Source: UBA9547 sp043769845 (GTDB taxonomy: Bacteria > Bacteroidota > Bacteroidia > Cytophagales > UBA9547). Taken from it: a stretch of 14,240 nucleotides of DNA. Numbering within the stretch: position 1 is the first letter of the stretch; each line of letters begins with the position of its first letter. The notes under the pieces were generated by a model. That model was given only the letters and a program-made list of their open reading frames with translations, searched no databases and had not been told where the DNA came from. Location of the stretch: contig JAYVIX010000175.1 in the NCBI GenBank assembly GCA_043769845.1, forward strand, positions 1 to 14,240, in the 5' to 3' direction. Positions 8,001-14,240 of this stretch are shown piece after piece. Made by a program: the position numbers and the translations under genes.

Positions 8001-11000
8001 ATAATTCCTTTCATTACTGCACTCCCATTCTTGGGAATAGCAGTACACGTATTTCCGTCTTTTACACTTTTGATGGTGTAAGTAACTGCTTTGTTTGTCT
8101 TAAATGTTGCTGAGGTAACACCAACTAATGAGATCGTAGTGTCTGTCATTGCGGTACGACTTACTACAAATGTATAATCAGGTTTCGATTGGGTAGTGAC
8201 CTGTAGTTGTACTTCTCCTTTATCTGTACCGTTCAAGCAAAAATCAGCATCAGAAGCTGTAATCCCAGCTATTGGGCTTGTGTAATTGAGTACATCCAAA
8301 TCGTCATTTGTACCTGTACATTTTCCTGTAAAATCGGTTATTACATACTTACCTGCCTTATTTACACGAATTGGTTGTGGGGTAGCTTCTGTTGCAAGGA
8401 TTGTTGTGTTATCTGGGCCTACTAGTTTATATTTAAAGTCTGCCAATACTGCACCACTTCCGTTTGCCGTAGGAACTATTGTCAACTTTATACTGGTGCT
8501 ATCTCCCTGCTCGCATATGCTACCAGTTGATGCTCCTGAAGCAAAAGCTAAATCTATTTTTTCAGGACATGAACAAGACTTATTTAATTTTGGCTTCTTA
8601 ATAGTAGCACACTTATTAACATCATAAAAATCAAGATTTACAAATACATTTTCATCTATATAATTACTTGTCCAAGTATTGCCTACAAATGCTTGACTTG
8701 CAATCACGGCATTGGTCGTAAAATCAGTTGCATCAATTTTGTAAGTCGAAACATCTCCTTTTTTACCTTTGAAAATGATTTGATACCTAAATCCTGTCAC
8801 TGCACTATTTGTAGGATCACATTTGTACATAACAGTGTCAATCTCTGGATTTTCAAAGAATGAGGTTGATTCTGATGGTGTTAGTGCGGTAGCCACACAT
8901 CCATTTCCATCTTTCAATGCTATCACTTTAAATGTTTCTGCTGTAGTGACATCAAATGGATAGGTGGTATTAGTACTCGTTTTGGAAACATTACCAGTGC
9001 TAGTTGGAGTACCTGTACCGTTATACGTGAATTCAAAAGTAGGAGCACCTGTGAACGTTAAGGTCACCTGAGTTTTATCTGTTCCTCCCGAACAAAACTT
9101 TGGCTTAGAGGCCACAACTGACGCAACTGTCGGCAATACATTCACTGTAATGCCTTGAGTGCCTTTTGCAGATGAACAACCATTTAATGTCGCCACCACC
9201 TCATAAGTATATGTACCCGAAGCTGAATTGCCAGTTATTTTCGCTGTGGTACTTGCATTATCCCATTTGAAAGTGGAACCAAGCGTGCTTTCAGCTGTTA
9301 ATTCATACACATCTCCTACACAAAAAGAAGTCTTATTAGGGTCAAGCCTGAATGTAGGGGTCGAAGGGGCAGAATTAATGGTAACGGCAACTGTCTTCTC
9401 GTCACTACATGTACCATTCACACCCTTTACCGAATAGGTACCACTCGCACTGATCGCTGCTGCTGCTGTCGCAGTAATCAATGTTCCGCCTGTCGAAGTA
9501 GCTCCTTGATAATAGGTCACTGTCGGATTGGTCGAGTTTGCATCCGTCCATGCCCCTGTGATACTAACTGTTGATGGTGCGCAAACTGCAGAAGGTGCCG
9601 TAGTAGTTATACTTGGCTTCTTGTCGATAACAACCGTAAACTTACCGTCTTTGTATTTACTAGAGCAACCATTGGCCGCTGCTCTAACATAGTAGGTGCC
9701 AGTTGTTGTAACAGTAGACGTAATATCTGTTCCAGTAGCAGTACTATCACTGCGATAATTTAATACTGCAGTTGTAGGATTTAAAGAGGAAACTTTCCCA
9801 GACAAATCAATATTCCCAGCACATTGACTTGCTGGATTAGCAATTGTAAATGTTGGTGTAGAGTTTATAGTGACATTAATTGTGCCTGTTTTGTATTTAC
9901 TAGAACAAGAACCAGTCGCAGTCGTAGCCTTTACATAATATGTTCCTGAAACACTTACTACACTTGAAGTAAGTGCTGTTGCTGTTGTATCTTTATAATA
10001 GGCTAATGTAGCTCCAGTAGGCAATAACGATTTTACTGTATTTGCAAGATCAACCGTACCTCCACATTGAGCATTTGGTTGATTAGTAGTAAAAGTAGGA
10101 ATTGCTTTCACCCTAATCTGAAGTGTGTCTTCTGTGTAACAGCTAGAATTGGTTGCGGTCTTGAAATCTTCCACTCGCAACACCCATGTTTCTGTTGCAG
10201 TAAGATTGGTCGGGGTGGGAGTCAAGTTCCCTACTGCAACATTTGTCGCATTGGCGGCAGGAACAAGGTTGACATCTGTAAACGCACCAACCGCTCCACC
10301 TTTTTTATACCACACATATTTCATCAGCCCCCCTGTTTGAATAGGATCGGCTGATGCGTTGAATGTTCCTGTCAAAGCTGTTGCATTTGTTCCTGCGCAT
10401 ATATCAACAAAAGTGACATTTGGACTTATATTAACAGCAGTAGGCTTCGCACATGGACAAAGTGGTGTAAGAGTTACTGGTATTCTTGGACATTTAGGTG
10501 CTGGTACACTAAATTTTATATCAAAAATATAGCCCTGTTTGCTATCAATAGTAGTGTTGTTAGGAGTGCCAGTGCCTCCAAGTTGAAGATATGAGCCATC
10601 AATATTATCCGATTTAGGATAAGTCTCACTTGCTCCAGCACAAACATTGACATTTCCCTGTCCTGTTCTGGTAACCGAAGATGGCCCTATAAAATACCTG
10701 CCTGTATTTGTTAAAATTTTATTTACTGGGATTTTCAAAGCTATGTAAACATCCTGACTAGCTGTCGTTCTTGTTCTAGAAAAAGGAGCAGAATAGGTAC
10801 CTACCACATTTGCAGCATCAACTCCTCCTCCCGTTTTTTCGCCCCATATGCTTACAGTAACTGTCCCAGACTGAGAATCATTAAGATTGAATATAGAAGA
10901 CTTAACATTTACAGAAACAGTATCAATTTCAAGTACTTTCAATACATTTAATGCCGTAAGTTGATTATTAAATGTGCCAGTATTATCACCGCAAGCTTGA

Positions 11001-14000
11001 TCAAAAAAAGTATTTTGTGCAGATGATTTTGGATAAATCATTCCGCTTCCCTTTGCACTTTTAGAATAGTAAACAATTTTGTTTCCAGCACCATTCGCAG
11101 TAATACCAGAAACATCTAATGTAGTTTGCCCACTTCCAATTGTGGTACCTAAAATGGGAGTACTAGATGAAGTTGCATACCAATTATATTGTACACCTGC
11201 TAAATCGCCTGAACTTGGTGTAAGACTTACATTTGCAGTATTTAGGCAAAAAGTAGTATCCTTAGATTTGGCTATATTATTTAAACAAGGGTCGCAAACA
11301 GGAGTTGTTGCATCTGCAAATTTTAATGATCCAAATCCTGGCGCTAATACGAAACCATCTAACACTAAATCATTTCCAAAATTATTGCTAAGCCCAGACT
11401 GAAGATTTCTTACTTCTAATGTGTAAGTATTGGTACCAGCAGTAGGCGCAACCCATGTAGCAGTCATTTTTACCCAATTTTGAGTAATGCCTGTATAAGC
11501 TTTAGCCACAAGAACGTTATTGATAAAGACCCCTATTTTGGCAGGGTGACCAGAATTTAGCGTATCTGGTACTGGAATTGTGCTGCTAAAAATATTATGC
11601 TGAGTAGCAACATAGCCTGTAAAAGCAAATTTATCGTTTTGATTTGCAGAAAAAGTCCAATTTACAATAGGGTCGTTTAACGTATTTTGAACATCTGCTA
11701 CAAACCGTCTTGAGATTGTGGATTGCCCTGGAGCTTGGGTTATATTCTGCCAAGATCCATTTCCAGCACTAGTATTAGTGGCAATAGTATATCCTCTTGT
11801 GGCAGGATTTGATCCAGCATAGGCATATGGCGAACTAAAACCAGTATTTCCATTTTCAAAATCTCCGTTATCTAATACATTTCCAGATGCCAAAAAACCA
11901 AAGGCTCTGTATGTTTTTGCAGTTTTTGTAATCACTGTAAGAGGATTTGAAACACCTACAGTAGTTCCTAATGGCTGTTCCCAGTGATCAAACACTAATC
12001 CACCTGTTAGTGTGGCAGTCAATGTAGCTAAACTATCGTTTTGGCATGCACTAGATGAGGCTGAAATGGTAGAACAATCTGTAATAGGCCCCACTGTAAT
12101 CACATCAGTTTGATTTGAAATGCCTCCAAAAGCGATATTATCAATCACAAAGTCATAACCTCTACCATCTGGCAATGATGGAGAAGATGAATTGGGAGTT
12201 AATAATCGTATTTCAAGACTTGCTTGAGAGGAATTGGCTGTCCAAGGGAAAGAGTAATTTTTCCAATTATGAACTGATCCGAATTTATTGATTGCAAAAT
12301 CAGTATTCACTGTTCCAACAGAAACTCCATTTACCAAAACATCCAAATAAATATCTTTGAATTTTGTAGATGTTGGAAGGGCAGTAGAAGGATCCCAGGT
12401 ATAATTCAAATTATTAGCGTAATCTGAAATCATGTAAGTAAGTGAAGTAAAATCGAAAGAAAAGTTGTAAAGATTCCCTGTAGTGATTCCAGATATTATT
12501 TTTTGCCCCCAAATCAATGGTTTACTTGTAGCATTTGTAGGTCCATTAACGATGAGAAAATTTCCAGTTCCAGTCAAATAAGATCCACCAAATTGAGCAT
12601 TGTAATTCCAATCAGGGTTATTACTGGTCGTATTTACTACACTCCAAGAACCGTCACTTGCAGTTGGCAAACCTGGACTAGCATTCGTTAAAGAAGCATC
12701 AACCGTAAAACTACTTGCTCCGCTAGTAAAATCGCCATTTAATACAAGATTAGAATTGGTCACTTGGCCTGTTAAAGTGATGGTAGCATTTCCTGTAGAA
12801 GCGGCTGTAAAAGTTGTATTAGGACCAGAAGTAGGATTTACTATTCCTGCACCAGAGCTCCAAGTTAAGTTGGATGAACCAGTGCCAGAAAACTTCCATT
12901 GGTCTCCGAGACATTTTGTAGTAGGCGATGAAACAGTCGTTAAAAATATTTTCTTATCCTCTATGACCACCTTGTCAGTTGCATAACAACTAGAATTTGA
13001 AAGATCACTAGATATTCCTACTTCCCTCACCTCCCAAATACCTACTTTATTTGTTACAATCAATGTTTTACTAAATCCACTCAAAGAAGATTGTAATACT
13101 CCATTCAAATACCATCCAAAGTAATTTGCTACATTTCTGTTTCCACCCACACTAATGGTAGCATTGGTTGCACCATTATTTACAATTGAAGCAACTGAAG
13201 AACTAACAGTGTAAGAAGTAGTAGCACTTGCTGGAACAACACAACATCCAGCAGATGTTTTTTGTGACTCCCCCGATAATTGAGGGGCACATGTTTGGGT
13301 ATATTTCCAATCGTATATCACCGAAAAACCACCAGAAACACCAGTAGCAGCTGCATTAGAAGGTATAGTAACTGGACCATTAATAATAGGTCCTAAAAAC
13401 TGAGATGTGCTGTATAACAAACCATCCACTTGAGCCCCAGAGCCACCAGTAGGATTTGTATTGATAACCAAAGTTTGAGAACCAATAGTGTTTAAATCAT
13501 AATTAATGGGGATTTCAATAAAATAATTGTTACCGTTAATCAAAGTGGCATCTACAGTAGAAAATGAATAAATCGCAGAGCCTTGACCAGAAGTAGATCC
13601 AAATTGTATCTGAATTTTATATTGTTTCCCAATTGTATTTAACCTTACGGGTACGCGAACAGAATTAAAACGAATAGGACTTGTAGTTGTGAAATTCATG
13701 TTAAATGTCCCAAGTTGTGGTGTAGGACTAAAGACAGGAGCAGTAGAAGGTATAATTAAAGTGCTTATGCCATAAGAAATCTTCTTTATATAAGTTAAAT
13801 TTATTAAGTTGCTCGGAATTGCGGCAGTGGTAAGCCTGAATTGAGTGGTGTAATTTGGGGTGGTAACGGAATCATATAATACAACTGAACGTGTTCCAGG
13901 AGTTTTCAAACGACCATCTGCATAAAAATCGCCTGCCGCAAAAGGACCCTGTTGATAGTTATACCAATAATAAGTGGAATTAGGTGTTGGATTATTAAAG

Positions 14001-14137
14001 CTCCATTTCGCATACGTGTTTTCGCACCACGGAGTAATCGTTATTGGCTCAGAGCCACATTGGGCAACAACATTACCACTAGTTATAACCAAGCCTAAAA
14101 AGACAATTTGAAACAAATTAAATATATTTTTTTTCAT
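5084..14137 (-). CDS. Giant secreted T9SS type B surface protein (CHU_C), multi-Ig adhesin-like
   Basis: This uninterrupted 3,017-residue reading frame encodes a huge secreted protein. It opens with a signal peptide (MKKNIFNLF..., cut after VVA at residue 25). The Cys at 27 is preceded by Gln, so it is not a lipoprotein. The body is Ser/Thr/Gly/Asn-rich and almost wholly beta-strand-like. In order it carries an N-terminal unassigned beta region (27-460), NGDF module 1 (about 463-672), NGDF module 2 (753-940) and a beta region between Cys-x-Cys junctions (948-1229). Tandem Ig-like repeats follow (1347 to about 1670), then further Ig/PKD-like modules, many starting with a short xCxG-type cysteine motif, to about 2920. 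A T9SS type B sorting domain ends the protein (2929-3017). No enzyme active-site motif was recognised. The likely role is an adhesin, sheath or polysaccharide-binding protein exported to the cell surface by the type IX secretion system; the ligand is unknown. The gene is monocistronic with its own terminator. Start ATG 14135-14137 fits the signal peptide. Confidence 0.92.
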   Translation of the reverse strand: MKKNIFNLFQIVFLGLVITSGNVVAQCGSEPITITPWCENTYAKWSFNNPTPNSTYYWYNYQQGPFAAGDFYADGRLKTPGTRSVVLYDSVTTPNYTTQFRLTTAAIPSNLINLTYIKKISYGISTLIIPSTAPVFSPTPQLGTFNMNFTTTSPIRFNSVRVPVRLNTIGKQYKIQIQFGSTSGQGSAIYSFSTVDATLINGNNYFIEIPINYDLNTIGSQTLVINTNPTGGSGAQVDGLLYSTSQFLGPIINGPVTIPSNAAATGVSGGFSVIYDWKYTQTCAPQLSGESQKTSAGCCVVPASATTSYTVSSSVASIVNNGATNATISVGGNRNVANYFGWYLNGVLQSSLSGFSKTLIVTNKVGIWEVREVGISSDLSNSSCYATDKVVIEDKKIFLTTVSSPTTKCLGDQWKFSGTGSSNLTWSSGAGIVNPTSGPNTTFTAASTGNATITLTGQVTNSNLVLNGDFTSGASSFTVDASLTNASPGLPTASDGSWSVVNTTSNNPDWNYNAQFGGSYLTGTGNFLIVNGPTNATSKPLIWGQKIISGITTGNLYNFSFDFTSLTYMISDYANNLNYTWDPSTALPTSTKFKDIYLDVLVNGVSVGTVNTDFAINKFGSVHNWKNYSFPWTANSSQASLEIRLLTPNSSSPSLPDGRGYDFVIDNIAFGGISNQTDVITVGPITDCSTISASSSACQNDSLATLTATLTGGLVFDHWEQPLGTTVGVSNPLTVITKTAKTYRAFGFLASGNVLDNGDFENGNTGFSSPYAYAGSNPATRGYTIATNTSAGNGSWQNITQAPGQSTISRRFVADVQNTLNDPIVNWTFSANQNDKFAFTGYVATQHNIFSSTIPVPDTLNSGHPAKIGVFINNVLVAKAYTGITQNWVKMTATWVAPTAGTNTYTLEVRNLQSGLSNNFGNDLVLDGFVLAPGFGSLKFADATTPVCDPCLNNIAKSKDTTFCLNTANVSLTPSSGDLAGVQYNWYATSSSTPILGTTIGSGQTTLDVSGITANGAGNKIVYYSKSAKGSGMIYPKSSAQNTFFDQACGDNTGTFNNQLTALNVLKVLEIDTVSVNVKSSIFNLNDSQSGTVTVSIWGEKTGGGVDAANVVGTYSAPFSRTRTTASQDVYIALKIPVNKILTNTGRYFIGPSSVTRTGQGNVNVCAGASETYPKSDNIDGSYLQLGGTGTPNNTTIDSKQGYIFDIKFSVPAPKCPRIPVTLTPLCPCAKPTAVNISPNVTFVDICAGTNATALTGTFNASADPIQTGGLMKYVWYKKGGAVGAFTDVNLVPAANATNVAVGNLTPTPTNLTATETWVLRVEDFKTATNSSCYTEDTLQIRVKAIPTFTTNQPNAQCGGTVDLANTVKSLLPTGATLAYYKDTTATALTSSVVSVSGTYYVKATTATGSCSSKYKTGTINVTINSTPTFTIANPASQCAGNIDLSGKVSSLNPTTAVLNYRSDSTATGTDITSTVTTTGTYYVRAAANGCSSKYKDGKFTVVIDKKPSITTTAPSAVCAPSTVSITGAWTDANSTNPTVTYYQGATSTGGTLITATAAAAISASGTYSVKGVNGTCSDEKTVAVTINSAPSTPTFRLDPNKTSFCVGDVYELTAESTLGSTFKWDNASTTAKITGNSASGTYTYEVVATLNGCSSAKGTQGITVNVLPTVASVVASKPKFCSGGTDKTQVTLTFTGAPTFEFTYNGTGTPTSTGNVSKTSTNTTYPFDVTTAETFKVIALKDGNGCVATALTPSESTSFFENPEIDTVMYKCDPTNSAVTGFRYQIIFKGKKGDVSTYKIDATDFTTNAVIASQAFVGNTWTSNYIDENVFVNLDFYDVNKCATIKKPKLNKSCSCPEKIDLAFASGASTGSICEQGDSTSIKLTIVPTANGSGAVLADFKYKLVGPDNTTILATEATPQPIRVNKAGKYVITDFTGKCTGTNDDLDVLNYTSPIAGITASDADFCLNGTDKGEVQLQVTTQSKPDYTFVVSRTAMTDTTISLVGVTSATFKTNKAVTYTIKSVKDGNTCTAIPKNGSAVMKGIIPPVGKITSPASTPTSYRDNDFGLTADALTADYRGQWLADSVGVLIGDTTTNTVGLRIPSFDNTKTIQWVVRDVNRVCPKDVQTVVITRKDFTVADIEPNKNVCIVPTTNFTLKGNPFTAATETASWSVKSGNASVLKDPSDNSKATFVPTGGAGEYEFYYAIFNSSLNKTTKDSIKVRVDAESVVPTISLLTGPYDTAPKAYKICAKDYTLPGVASTQGTLSRNWWEKVTGTGDITPSDSVATPTLKSISGLVELKYMQKNGVCPAKDMPFFVDKVGDISVPKITITGGKLTDLASKQYNNDSVTALIPADTLCFGGTYTITGTKLPTETGAWSVLSGTSVGLTSDLTTQSQSLTINPASAIPTKLKWSITNGICPNPNTIEVNLVVHNIPTQPIVVGNPICEGIDSLFKLSTSSTSTLPVTYNWSAGTDGAFRVGTAATGTGMKYKFSSDATGSITSGTFDVTAMNRCGSATKFPLTVPIKLAPRKFNVGDTINGPKTFCATSTGVKYKLNRLQPNTTEYVWRWNSDVLADNDTSTLVIGKWATDANSTATVTVEIRNQCSATGIPQLFSQPLSVTITKLEPLGVTITSNYLDSIFCVPQTQLEFTATAVTNLLNLAPKYKFKINGDGSTTPVASTTNVFKPAIGAINDNDIVSVDINVEDDKQCLVTFSNSDDILMQGFNFPDSTINMPQVLKICEDGKPIVLHVIRTKNSRKKFNDNSISWYKDGKFVGTFTTIDTVYKLNLSSPSETGVYSVRMARHVCADSSRETAANRVVIYEKPQFSFNIDPLVIIYQEGIVVPMPVSIVAPTMADSKYIYSYRDADGDTTWLRNPDDSVALIVPKREQKEWYYTLKVTNGDPAIPSSVCETSRSLRVINSLPLTIPNAFSPNGDGVNDTWVVNGLNRYTSVKVSVFNRWGNRVFYDNSGYKEPWDGNINGVPLATGTYYAILELSGSPDNTDTNETRSLTIVR
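5087..5353 (-). other. T9SS type B C-terminal sorting domain (CHU_C, residues 2929-3017)
   Basis: The last 89 residues contain the family signature in order: IPNAFSPNGDGVNDTWVV, VSVFNRWGNRVFY, EPWDGNINGVPLATGTYY and a final strand RSLTIVR. This is the gliding-motility-associated C-terminal domain that directs proteins through the type IX secretion system to the cell surface. All key elements are present and the domain is complete. Confidence 0.95.
8033..9097 (-). repeat. Pair of dispersed paralogous modules (FC-x-x-GTDK type) in the giant protein
   Basis: Two modules 285 residues apart share a signature. One starts FCSGGTDKTQVTL (residue 1681) and ends FKVIALKDGNGCVA. The other starts FCLNGTDKGEVQL (residue 1966) and ends YTIKSVKDGNTCTA. 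Both look like PKD/Ig-type units of the 'V-K-D-x-N-G-C' kind seen in CHU-type giant proteins. The segment between them holds the CSC junction (1855-1857). Confidence 0.65.
9359..10099 (-). repeat. Three tandem Ig-like repeats of about 81 residues in the giant protein
   Basis: Units start at residues 1347, 1428 and 1508 (PTFTTNQPNAQC, PTFTIANPASQC, PSITTTAPSAVC), a period of 81 then 80 residues. A further, more diverged unit begins at 1594 (PTFRLDPNKTSFC). Each has an early Cys, a central strand S-G-T-Y-x-V-(K/R)-(A/G) and a later Cys (CSSKYK in the first two, CSDEK in the third). Units 1 and 2 also share DNA: TTGTATTTACTAGA occurs at both 9651 and 9891, exactly 240 nt apart, which suggests a fairly recent duplication. 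Confidence 0.8.
10451..11296 (-). other. Unassigned beta region bracketed by Cys-x-Cys junctions (residues 948-1229)
   Basis: The region runs from CDPC (948-951) to CPC (1227-1229). After an Ig-like piece, residues from about 1021 read as a separate beta-rich domain (YYSKSAKGSGMIYP, TFFDQACGDN, VSVWGEK-like strands, GRYFIGPS, GSYLQLGG, GYIFDIKFSVP). It is not one of the repeating Ig-like units and I do not recognise it. I record it as a separate domain of unknown family. Confidence 0.45.
11318..11881 (-). other. NGDF-type carbohydrate-binding-like module 2 (residues 753-940)
   Basis: The module starts NVLDNGDFENGNTGF and ends NDLVLDGFVLAPGFG, the same opening and closing pattern as module 1. 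It is separated from module 1 by about 80 residues containing a short Cys-bearing Ig-like piece (CSTISASSSACQND). Inner marks include GNGSWQNI, NWTFSANQNDKFAFTGYV and NWVKMTATWVAP, typical jelly-roll strands. The two modules are clearly divergent rather than a recent copy. Confidence 0.6.
12122..12751 (-). other. NGDF-type carbohydrate-binding-like module 1 (residues 463-672)
   Basis: The module starts NLVLNGDFTSGASSF and ends DFVIDNIAFGG. An opening N-x-x-x-NGDFE/T-x-G and a closing D-x-(V/I)-x-D-(N/D)-I/F strand are the hallmarks of galactose-binding-like / CBM4-9-type jelly-roll modules. Such modules are frequent in secreted glycan-binding proteins. Ligand-binding aromatic residues (several Trp, such as in GSWSVV, NPDWNYN and HNWKNYSFPW) are plentiful. 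Family assignment is by motif only. Confidence 0.6.
14063..14137 (-). other. Signal peptide of the giant protein
   Basis: Residues 1-25 have two Lys at 2-3, a hydrophobic core (IFNLFQIVFLGLVIT) and a V-V-A cleavage site before Gln26. This is a standard Sec type I signal, required because T9SS cargo first crosses the inner membrane by Sec. The Q-C that follows excludes a lipobox. Confidence 0.88.
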
Positions 14138-14182
14138 TTAACAGTTATTAAAAAGAGAAAACAATAAATAAAAGATTTTAAC

Positions 14183-14238
14183 CAAACGATACTTTTTCAC
14201 TGCAAAAAGCCCAAAATGATTTAACAGATTTTTAACAA
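14183..14238 (-). promoter_or_regulatory. Candidate promoter region of the giant gene
   Basis: Two imperfect Bacteroidota-type arrangements are visible on the minus strand. One is TTG (14236-14238), 16 nt, TCATTTTG (14212-14219, one mismatch to TAnnTTTG). The other is TTTTG (14212-14216), 20 nt, TATCGTTTG (14183-14191, one extra base). Either would give a short 5' leader (about 40-70 nt) before the ATG at 14137. The choice between them is not decidable from sequence. Confidence 0.3.
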
Positions 14239-14240
14239 TG

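Noticed and set aside
9359..10099. CRISPR-like or mobile-element repeats suggested by the regular 240-nt spacing
   Set aside because: The spacing is a whole number of codons within one open frame, and the repeats encode Ig-like protein units. There are no short identical repeats with unique spacers and no transposase.
14054..14137. Lipoprotein signal in the giant protein (Cys27 soon after the hydrophobic core)
   Set aside because: The residue before Cys is Gln and the preceding V-V-A fits signal peptidase I. The lipobox requirement for a small residue at -1 is not met.

Overview
The window looks like an ordinary chromosomal segment of an AT-rich member of the Bacteroidota, probably of the Cytophagia/Flavobacteriia type. 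Two things support this. A near-perfect Bacteroidota promoter (TTG, 19 nt, TACCTTTG) precedes the tRNA gene. A 3,017-residue secreted protein ends in a type IX secretion (T9SS) type B sorting domain of the CHU_C / gliding-motility-associated kind. A genus cannot be assigned from this sequence alone.

Layout from left to right. A tRNA-Leu(CAA) on the minus strand has its own promoter and a strong hairpin terminator (60-228). A plus-strand gene (419-1291) encodes an exported protein with YwqK/MORN-like repeats. It converges on a minus-strand block across a 319-bp gene-free stretch that holds two hairpins. Reading in the direction of transcription, the minus-strand block is: giant T9SS surface protein (14137 to 5084), strong terminator (5025-5065), LpxL/HtrB-type acyltransferase (4936-4076), membrane fatty acid desaturase (3975-2953) and the replication-fork ATPase RarA (2864-1611).

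The acyltransferase, desaturase and rarA are separated by only 100 and 88 nt, with no hairpin terminator that I could see, so they could be one transcript. The first two both act on membrane lipids: one adds acyl chains to a lipid A-type acceptor, the other introduces double bonds into acyl chains. RarA is a housekeeping genome-maintenance gene and is probably only a positional neighbour.

The giant gene takes up about 64% of the window and is its most distinctive element. It is a mosaic of a signal peptide, Ig/PKD-like beta modules, two NGDF-type (carbohydrate-binding-like) modules, a poorly recognisable beta region bracketed by Cys-x-Cys junctions, tandem 80-residue Ig-like repeats and the C-terminal sorting domain. 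It is a plausible cell-surface adhesin or polysaccharide-binding protein.

I found no CRISPR array, insertion sequence, phage gene, toxin-antitoxin pair or defence system. The less ordinary observations concern the internal architecture of the giant protein, its density of possible O-glycosylation motifs, the TTG start of rarA and a mismatch in the tRNA anticodon stem.
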